Position numbers and translations under genes: made by a program. Below are positions 58,357 through 64,000 of a stretch of 64,000 nucleotides of DNA, piece by piece. A model generated the notes under the pieces. It saw only the letters and a program-made list of their open reading frames with translations, had not been told where the DNA came from and did no database searches. This DNA is from an uncultured Bifidobacterium sp. GTDB lineage: Bacteria > Actinomycetota > Actinomycetes > Actinomycetales > Bifidobacteriaceae. Location of the stretch: NCBI RefSeq assembly GCF_949292005.1, contig NZ_CASEXV010000076.1, forward strand, positions 1 through 64,000. The letters run 5' to 3'. Every line of letters begins with the position of its first letter. The first letter of the stretch is position 1.

Positions 58357-59960
58357 AACGCGGCCTCCCCCGGCCTTCTGATCGCGCTCACCCGGCCATC
58401 CCCGATTCCATTGACACGGGCCCACTGCACGGGATCGGCGTCAAGAACCTCGTCACGAGTCTGGTCGAACTCCTCCTGCACGGCCGCGGCGAGCATGGAC
58501 ACCCCTATGGCCACATCGGATCCGGAAACTATGGAGGATTTGACGGCGTCGGTTTTGGCCCGGTCAACGATGTTGCGCAGCATGGCGCCCGATGTGAGAT
58601 CGGAGAACCACACCGGATTCCATCGGCCCTGGTCGTCACGGATGTCGCACACATGCCGGTTTTCGTCGACGCGGTAGATGTCGGAGGCGAGAAGCCCCAC
58701 AAGCTCCTCCGGGCGGACGCCGTCGTCGAAGGGGAGGTCGTTCGTCAGATAATGTCCCAGAATCGCCTGGGCCTCGGAACGACGTGGACGGTCCACGCGT
58801 ATTTTGACGTCAAGCCTTCCGGGACGCAGCACCGCGGGGTCGATCATGTCGACCCTGTTGGACGCGCCGATGACGATGACGTTGTCCAAGGAGTCGACGC
58901 CGTCCATCTCCGACAGGAACTGGGGCACGATCGTCGTCTCCACGTCGCTGGACACGCCCGTTCCCCTCGTGCGAAGCAACGAATCCATCTCGTCGATGAA
59001 GACTATGACCGGCCGTCCGGCGGCGGCACGCTCGCGCGCCCTGCGGAAGATCACACGAATCAGGCGCTCCGACTCTCCCACGTACTTGTTGAGAAGTTCG
59101 GGCCCCTTGACGGACAGGAACACCCCACGCGCTCCGGACATGCCCGCAAGCGAGTTGGCTACCGCCTTGGCTATCAGGGTCTTCCCGTTCCCCGGAGGAC
59201 CGTAGAGGAGCACCCCTTTGGGCGGGCGAAGATTGTACCGTTCGAACAGTCCGCGGTGCAGATACGGAAGCTCCACCGCGTCGCGGATACGCCCGATCTG
59301 CGAGTCCAGACCCCCGATGTCGTCGAAGGACACGTCAGGGGTCTCCTCCAGCACCAGATCGGCGTCGTCATGGCCGTTGACGACCTCCACGGCAAAACGC
59401 CCGGTGGGATCGACGACGACCGAATCATCAGCGGTCAAAGGGGAATCCGACAACGACGAGGCGCGATCGAGCACGGAGGAGCCACCCGACCCGTCGGTGA
59501 CGATAAGGCGTCCATCGTCAAGAGTGCGCTGGACACGGCGCACCTGCCCCAACCGGTCCACGTTCCTGACTGCCACCAGCACCATCGAGTCGTTCAACGC
59601 CACGGCATCGCCGCGAGAGAGCGTCGACAGCTCGACGCCCGCCGAGACCGCGACGATCAACCGACGCGAACCGACCATGACCTCGGCCGTGGCATGCCGC
59701 ACTCCCTGTGAATCGAAACGCACCGAGTCGACCGACATCATGGTTCCGATGGTCATGGGAGGCTCATTGACCTGGTCGAGCCGGGCCTTCGCCTTCTCAA
59801 GCTCCTTCCCCGCGCGTTGAAGCGCAGAAGCCAGAGCATGATTGCGCGACCTCAGGGAGTCGTTCTCCTCGGCCAGACCGTCGACCGTCCGGAGTGCGGC
59901 GTCCCCCGTCCCCGTGACGCCACCGTCATCGCCATGCATGTTCATTGCGTCAGATCCCAT
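58353..59960 (-). CDS. arc: proteasome-type AAA ATPase ARC (Mpa homologue)
   Basis: Hexameric unfoldase that recognises Pup. The 535-residue protein has the N-terminal coiled coil that binds Pup (about 28-66, LAEENDSLRSRNHALASALQ), tandem OB domains (about 70-200), and an AAA domain with GPPGNGKT (254-261), VFIDEMDS and an arginine-finger region RPGRLDVKIRVDRP. It ends RRPGEAAL and lacks the C-terminal GQYL/HbYX-type motif that docks Mpa on the 20S core. ATG 59960 has AAGGG about 7 nt upstream and overlaps the dedA stop by 11 bp. Confidence 0.95.
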   Translation of the reverse strand: MGSDAMNMHGDDGGVTGTGDAALRTVDGLAEENDSLRSRNHALASALQRAGKELEKAKARLDQVNEPPMTIGTMMSVDSVRFDSQGVRHATAEVMVGSRRLIVAVSAGVELSTLSRGDAVALNDSMVLVAVRNVDRLGQVRRVQRTLDDGRLIVTDGSGGSSVLDRASSLSDSPLTADDSVVVDPTGRFAVEVVNGHDDADLVLEETPDVSFDDIGGLDSQIGRIRDAVELPYLHRGLFERYNLRPPKGVLLYGPPGNGKTLIAKAVANSLAGMSGARGVFLSVKGPELLNKYVGESERLIRVIFRRARERAAAGRPVIVFIDEMDSLLRTRGTGVSSDVETTIVPQFLSEMDGVDSLDNVIVIGASNRVDMIDPAVLRPGRLDVKIRVDRPRRSEAQAILGHYLTNDLPFDDGVRPEELVGLLASDIYRVDENRHVCDIRDDQGRWNPVWFSDLTSGAMLRNIVDRAKTDAVKSSIVSGSDVAIGVSMLAAAVQEEFDQTRDEVLDADPVQWARVNGIGDGRVSAIRRPGEAAL

Positions 59961-60648
59961 CCTCATCCCTTCCCGTCCCACGGCGGTTCCTGATCATGCG
60001 CCGCACGAGGAATCCAACGGCGACGACCAGCGCAACCGCGAAAAGAACGATGACGACGTCCTCGAACACCCCCAGAGCACCAAGGATCGAACACCATTGG
60101 TCCCCCAGCATGTACCCGGCCCCGACAAGCACCGTGTTCCACACCGCCGACCCCAGAAGCGTCCATACGGAGAAACGGATAAAGGACATGCCCGCAAGCC
60201 CCGCAGGAATCGATATGAGGGATCGCACCACTGGTATCACCCTTCCGATCAGAACCGACCATGTCCCGTATCGCGAGAACCACATCGTCGCCTTCTCGAC
60301 GTCATCCCGTCCAACTCCGGGAAGAGCGTCGGCCGCGCGGTGAATGCGATGAAGCCCCACCGCTCGGGAGATTCCGTACAGAACCCACGCTCCCACAAGA
60401 GACCCGACCGTGGCCCATACGATTGCCTGGACAAGGCCCATGCTGCCCTGGGCTGCCGTGAAGCCCGCCAGGGGAAGAACCACCTCGCTGGGAATGGGCG
60501 GGAACACGGATTCAAGCACGATGGCAAGAGCGACGCCCACTCCTCCGATCGTCCCCATCAACGACACCAACCAGCTGGTGATCGATCCGATGACTCCCTC
60601 ATCGGTACCACATAGGGGAACCGTCGACACTGCGAGAACAAGATGCAT
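59950..60648 (-). CDS. DedA family membrane protein
   Basis: A 232-residue integral membrane protein of the DedA/SNARE-associated family, linked to lipid carrier flipping and membrane homeostasis. ESVFPPIPSEVVLPLAGF, the conserved GRVIPVVRSLISIPAG and about five hydrophobic helices are present. The start at ATG 60648 follows a good promoter directly and no ribosome site, so it looks leaderless; ATG 60687 would overlap the divergent serB start. Its last bases overlap arc, so dedA may be the promoter-proximal gene of the pupylation unit. Confidence 0.88.
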   Translation of the reverse strand: MHLVLAVSTVPLCGTDEGVIGSITSWLVSLMGTIGGVGVALAIVLESVFPPIPSEVVLPLAGFTAAQGSMGLVQAIVWATVGSLVGAWVLYGISRAVGLHRIHRAADALPGVGRDDVEKATMWFSRYGTWSVLIGRVIPVVRSLISIPAGLAGMSFIRFSVWTLLGSAVWNTVLVGAGYMLGDQWCSILGALGVFEDVVIVLFAVALVVAVGFLVRRMIRNRRGTGRDEDGI

Positions 60649-60654
60649 ACCGCC

Positions 60655-60684
60655 ATTGTCCCCACGCTTTCCGACAATCGTCAA
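60655..60684 (-). promoter_or_regulatory. dedA promoter, leaderless
   Basis: Minus strand: -35 TTGACG (60684-60679, five of six consensus), 18-nt spacer, -10 GACAAT (60660-60655), then 6 nt to the ATG at 60648. This is the best complete promoter in the window that supports leaderless translation. Confidence 0.6.
60673..60678 (+). promoter_or_regulatory. -10-like box directly before serB
   Basis: GACAAT lies 7 nt before the serB ATG (60686), mirroring the dedA box (ATTGTC at 60655-60660 on this strand). No ribosome-binding site and no clear -35. Confidence 0.4.
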
Positions 60685-60685
60685 C

Positions 60686-61387
60686 ATGTCCTTCCACGAT
60701 TTCCACGCCCAGCACAACATGGCCGGCACACCATCCACCCCAGAGCCCCCTCTTCTCTCAGACCCCGGATTGCTGGTCATGGATGTCGACTCGACCCTCA
60801 TCGACGAGGAGGTGATAGACGAGTTGGGCGACGCCGTCGGAATGGGTGCCAAAATCGCGGACATGACGCGTCTGGCCATGGAGGGCGGAATGGACTTCCG
60901 CCAGGCGCTTCGGGCGCGTGTGTCCCTTCTCAGGGGACTTCCCACGGTCATGCTCGATGACGTCTACCATCGGCTCCACTTCACGACAGGCGCCTTGGAC
61001 CTTATCGCAACCCTGCACTCCCACGGATGGAAGGTCGGGGTGGTGTCGGGAGGTTTCCACGAGATCGTGGACAGGCTGGCGCATGACGCCGGAGTCGACC
61101 ACTGGTTGGCGAATGGTCTGGAGGTCCGGGATGGGATGTTGACCGGAGAGATTCGCGGAGACATCGTCACACGCGACACGAAGCTCTCCGCGTTGAGAAC
61201 CTGGGCCAGGCAGGATGGGATTCCCATGTCTCAGACCGTCGCCGTCGGCGACGGGGCCAATGACATCCCCATGATTCAGGCGGCATGTCTGGGCATAGCC
61301 TTCTGCGCAAAGGAGGCGGTGCAGGAGGCCGCGCCACAGCGCATCACCACACGCGATCTGCGGCTGGTGCTCGACTACCTGCGCTGA
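60686..61387 (+). CDS. serB: phosphoserine phosphatase
   Basis: Dephosphorylates phosphoserine in the last step of serine synthesis. HAD-superfamily protein of 233 residues: motif I VMDVDSTLID (nucleophile Asp33, Asp35), motif II VSGGFHEIV, motif III Lys in TRDTKLSAL, and motif IV VGDGANDIPMI. There is no N-terminal ACT domain. Start ATG 60686 (MSFHDFHAQHN) has no ribosome site and is probably leaderless; ATG 60719 is an alternative. Convergent with fmt, 10 bp apart. Confidence 0.93.
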   Translation: MSFHDFHAQHNMAGTPSTPEPPLLSDPGLLVMDVDSTLIDEEVIDELGDAVGMGAKIADMTRLAMEGGMDFRQALRARVSLLRGLPTVMLDDVYHRLHFTTGALDLIATLHSHGWKVGVVSGGFHEIVDRLAHDAGVDHWLANGLEVRDGMLTGEIRGDIVTRDTKLSALRTWARQDGIPMSQTVAVGDGANDIPMIQAACLGIAFCAKEAVQEAAPQRITTRDLRLVLDYLR

Positions 61388-61397
61388 ATCCGCGCCA

Positions 61398-62369
61398 TCA
61401 GTTGCAGCGCGGATCCGGATCGAGACGCGCGCCACGGGCCCAATCGGCCGCAGGCATCTCACGCCGTCCCTCGGGTTTCACCATGAGGATCTCTATGGGC
61501 CTGGTCAATGTTCCGATCCACACGCTGCGCCGTCCTATCATCACACGACCGGGAGCAAGCGAGTCCGGAACGTCCGGATTCTCGGAGGGCGCCGGCACGG
61601 CTTTGGTCACATGAAGCTTCTGCGAGCGGTCCTCCCCGTCATGTGTGGCGTGAAGAACGCACCAAGCCCCGGGCTCGGGAGTGCATGCCCTAATCTGTCG
61701 GTCGACCGCGAAAACGGGAACATCAAAACGGATACGGGCGTCCTCCGTGCGGATCTTCTCTGCGCGGTCATACGATCCGGCTGGCTGATCCACCGCCGTG
61801 ATTCCATGTTCGTCCATGGCCCGCAGCGTGGCGTGCAGAAGGCTGGCACCATCCTGGGAGAGCCTGTCCAACAGGTCTCCGGCCGTCTCATGGGCACCGA
61901 TGGACACCGTGGACTGGGAGAGGATCGGACCGGAATCCAATCCGGGGGTTATACGGAAAACCGTCGCGCCCGTCACGGTGTCCCCCGACCAGATTGCCCG
62001 CTGCACGGGAGCCGCGCCCCTCCACTGCGGAAGAAGCGAGAAGTGAAGGTTGTACCATCCCTGCGGCAACGCCTCAAGAACATCGGAGCGCAGAATCCGC
62101 CCATAGGCGACCACCGCCGCCGCCTGAGCCCCCGTGGCCGCAAGCTCGGACAGAAAGGCCGGTTCGGTGGGATCGCATTCCAGAACAGGAATCCCCAACT
62201 CCTGAGAGGCGACTTTGACCGGACTGGGAGTCAGACGGCGTCCCCGGCCGCTTGGGGCATCCGGGCGTGTGAGCACCGCCACCACATCGAAGTTCTCGGT
62301 ATCCTGGGCCAAAACCCTCAAGGCTGGAACCGCGACATCTGGAGTCCCGGCAAAAAGAAGCTTGAGCAT
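61398..62369 (-). CDS. fmt: methionyl-tRNA formyltransferase
   Basis: Formylates initiator Met-tRNA with 10-formyl-THF. The 323-residue protein starts MLKLLFAGTPDVAVPALRVL and has VVAYGRILR, the catalytic region NLHFSLLPQWRGAAPVQRAI, and the DSGPIL loop, then the C-terminal tRNA-binding OB domain. AAAGGAAAGG precedes the ATG. A TAGAAT on the minus strand at 62464-62459 is a possible -10. It follows priA on the same strand, the order common in actinobacteria. If several mRNAs are leaderless, formyl-Met initiation is of particular relevance here. Confidence 0.95.
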   Translation of the reverse strand: MLKLLFAGTPDVAVPALRVLAQDTENFDVVAVLTRPDAPSGRGRRLTPSPVKVASQELGIPVLECDPTEPAFLSELAATGAQAAAVVAYGRILRSDVLEALPQGWYNLHFSLLPQWRGAAPVQRAIWSGDTVTGATVFRITPGLDSGPILSQSTVSIGAHETAGDLLDRLSQDGASLLHATLRAMDEHGITAVDQPAGSYDRAEKIRTEDARIRFDVPVFAVDRQIRACTPEPGAWCVLHATHDGEDRSQKLHVTKAVPAPSENPDVPDSLAPGRVMIGRRSVWIGTLTRPIEILMVKPEGRREMPAADWARGARLDPDPRCN

Positions 62370-62482
62370 GATGAACGACCTTTCCTTTCACCGGCCATAC
62401 GGAGCAATCACGAACGGCATCACGACGCGATCGTGACCGCCCGGCGACACGTCACATGATTCTAGACGACGATGCGCCCAAT

Positions 62483-64000
62483 CTACAGGAAGTCCTTGGG
62501 ATCCACCGCGAATCTCAGCTCGCCGGGCTCCCGTCTGGCCATATGCCATGCGCTCTGCTCACGCAGTCGTCGTGCCAGTTCGGAGCGCAGACGATGGGGC
62601 ACCCTGACCACGGCTTTGACCCGGTCGCGGGTCTCCTCGAGCTCGCGCGCATCCAAGGTTCTGGGGGGTGGCATGGGAACCGGCCCCAAAACCGAGGGCA
62701 CGGTGGATCCATCCGCCAGACGCAGCTCCCCGATATCGCCTCCCCAGGCCCCCATTCGTCTCAGCACACCCATGACGGCAGGCCGGGCACCCCACACCGA
62801 CGCCGCGCACACTGACGGCGGAAGCCCCGTCTGAGCGCGCTCGTCCATCTCATGAGCGGCCAACAGGGAACCGTCCCACGATTCCAATGCCCTGACCAGC
62901 AGCGGATCGGTCTCGCCGATCAGCATGGCCCGGCCGCCCCCAGCCGCACCGGCCGCGTAGGACAGCACGCGCATCCAATTCATGAGGACGTCATAACGCG
63001 CGTCGATTCCCTGGGCGTACAGGCTCGTCCACGCATCAAGAATCGCGACCGCTCCATATGCACCCTCCCCGCCCGTCGCGGAACGGATGCGAGGCTCGTA
63101 TCCAGGGACGGCCACGACGACACGGGGGGCGTCGTCAATCAACGGAAGCAATCCATCCGGAGATGACGGCGAGGACACCGCGATGGGAACGTCAGGAAAG
63201 AGGGCCGAGATCTGACGAACCGTTCCCGCCGCGCCGACACGCACGGGAGCCATCCGACGTCCACCGCAATGGCGGCACGCCCATCCCGTCGACGCCGAAG
63301 CGCCGCACCACAGACACCGAGGCGCGCCACCCGCCGTTTCGGCCAGCGGCCCCATGCACCGGTTGCACAAGGCCCTCCTGTGGCACGACACGCACCCCAA
63401 CACCGGAACCGCCATATCCTGTGGAATGGACAGCAGCACGGGGCCCTGATGCGCCGATTTCTCAAGCACACGCGCCGCGGTGCGCGGTATCCTCGCTCCG
63501 ACCGTCGGATCCCCCCAGGCGGTGAGGTTCTCCCGATTCAGCCACCGAAAAGCCGGCTCGAAACGCGCGATCGCCCGGCGTGTGGGGCGTATCTCGGATG
63601 AGGGGCCCTCCACCGGGCAAGTCGCCCCTACGCCGGATGCGTTCCCGCACTCCCACTCACCGGCCACGCTTCTCGTGCGAGACACCGACACGAACACGCC
63701 ATCGTGGCTGTGAGCCCTCAACCGCATAACGCCCCGGGCCTGCGCGTAGGGCATCATGCCGTCCGCCTGCTGATAGGCGCAATCATCCATGACGACGAAA
63801 AGCGCCCGTCCCGACACCGGCGCGTACATCGCGGCACGGGGGCCAAGAACGCATCGCGCACGACCATCGGCGGCCAGCCTGAAGGCCTGATACCGATGCG
63901 CGGGAGGCATGGAGCCGGCCATGACGACGATGTCCGATCCATCATCGTCCAAACACGGCGCAGAACCCGCACCGAAAACCGTCAATCCCCATCCCCGCAA
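62483..64000 (-). CDS. priA: PriA-like primosomal protein, 5' end outside the window
   Basis: The C-terminal 505 residues of a PriA homologue; the N-terminus lies beyond the right edge. Zinc-binding cysteines are intact (CVSCHRRALCNRCMGP ... CLWCGASASTGWACRHCGG). The helicase part is degenerate: where PriA has a DEEH Walker B the sequence reads FVVMDDCAYQQAD, and no helicase motif VI is seen. Actinobacterial PriA proteins are known to lack helicase motifs, so this one probably acts as a structural replication-restart factor. Confidence 0.9.
   Translation of the reverse strand: MRGWGLTVFGAGSAPCLDDDGSDIVVMAGSMPPAHRYQAFRLAADGRARCVLGPRAAMYAPVSGRALFVVMDDCAYQQADGMMPYAQARGVMRLRAHSHDGVFVSVSRTRSVAGEWECGNASGVGATCPVEGPSSEIRPTRRAIARFEPAFRWLNRENLTAWGDPTVGARIPRTAARVLEKSAHQGPVLLSIPQDMAVPVLGCVSCHRRALCNRCMGPLAETAGGAPRCLWCGASASTGWACRHCGGRRMAPVRVGAAGTVRQISALFPDVPIAVSSPSSPDGLLPLIDDAPRVVVAVPGYEPRIRSATGGEGAYGAVAILDAWTSLYAQGIDARYDVLMNWMRVLSYAAGAAGGGRAMLIGETDPLLVRALESWDGSLLAAHEMDERAQTGLPPSVCAASVWGARPAVMGVLRRMGAWGGDIGELRLADGSTVPSVLGPVPMPPPRTLDARELEETRDRVKAVVRVPHRLRSELARRLREQSAWHMARREPGELRFAVDPKDFL

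Noticed and set aside
62420..62436. TCACGA-N5-TCGTGA palindrome upstream of fmt as an operator
   Set aside because: Short, not positioned clearly against a promoter, and expected by chance in a sequence of this length.

Overview
The window looks like a core-chromosome segment of a high-G+C Gram-positive bacterium, most likely a Bifidobacterium or close relative. Grounds: actinobacterial-type genes (polyphosphate glucokinase, DUF3027, a helicase-defective PriA, a Pup-ligation locus, LytR_C protein), groEL standing alone without groES under a CIRCE element, an oversized LigA, and a Pup/PafA/Dop/ARC cluster with no 20S proteasome genes. No rRNA, tRNA, CRISPR array, phage or insertion sequence was seen. 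Coding density is high and most genes sit in short operons with 1-17 bp overlaps.

Layout. 0-9.3 kb: glnA with terminator, then a leftward run of mrp, ligA and a giant TPR protein. 9.3-15.6 kb: a large polytopic membrane protein and an orphan ABC ATPase (rightward), then leftward aminotransferase, ppgK and a GT2 glycosyltransferase. 15.7-18.9 kb: an FMN riboswitch controlling ribU and a single-chain EcfA-EcfA'-EcfT energising protein. 18.9-27.3 kb: leftward rarA, Ski2-like helicase (DUF3516), ppk2, aspS, hisS. 27.4-34.4 kb: DUF349 protein, clpC (putative ClgR box), tandem universal stress protein, DUF3027 protein and cold-shock-domain protein. 34.5-41.3 kb: a TPM-like surface protein translationally coupled to a response regulator and histidine kinase, a divergent WXG100 protein, groEL, cspA and a LytR_C protein.

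41.5-49.3 kb: ung, then a tightly coupled moxR-DUF58-membrane-VWA-VWA-Ser-rich operon followed by a WXG100-like/alpha-beta-hydrolase pair that resembles a type VII secretion cargo. 49.4-53.9 kb: purB, a membrane protein that joins a degenerate kinase-like domain to a flippase-like domain, and hupB. 53.9-60.0 kb: the pupylation locus pafA-pup-(IMPase-like)-dop-arc. 60-64 kb: dedA, serB, fmt and the 3' part of priA running off the right edge.

Two themes recur. First, about seven operon-leading genes lack a Shine-Dalgarno sequence and instead carry a -10-like hexamer 6-8 nt before the start codon, which suggests leaderless mRNAs. Second, protein quality control is well represented (ClpC, GroEL, ARC/Pup), and the Pup pathway here is organised without a protease core. 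All functional calls are from reading translations and motifs; no database search was possible.
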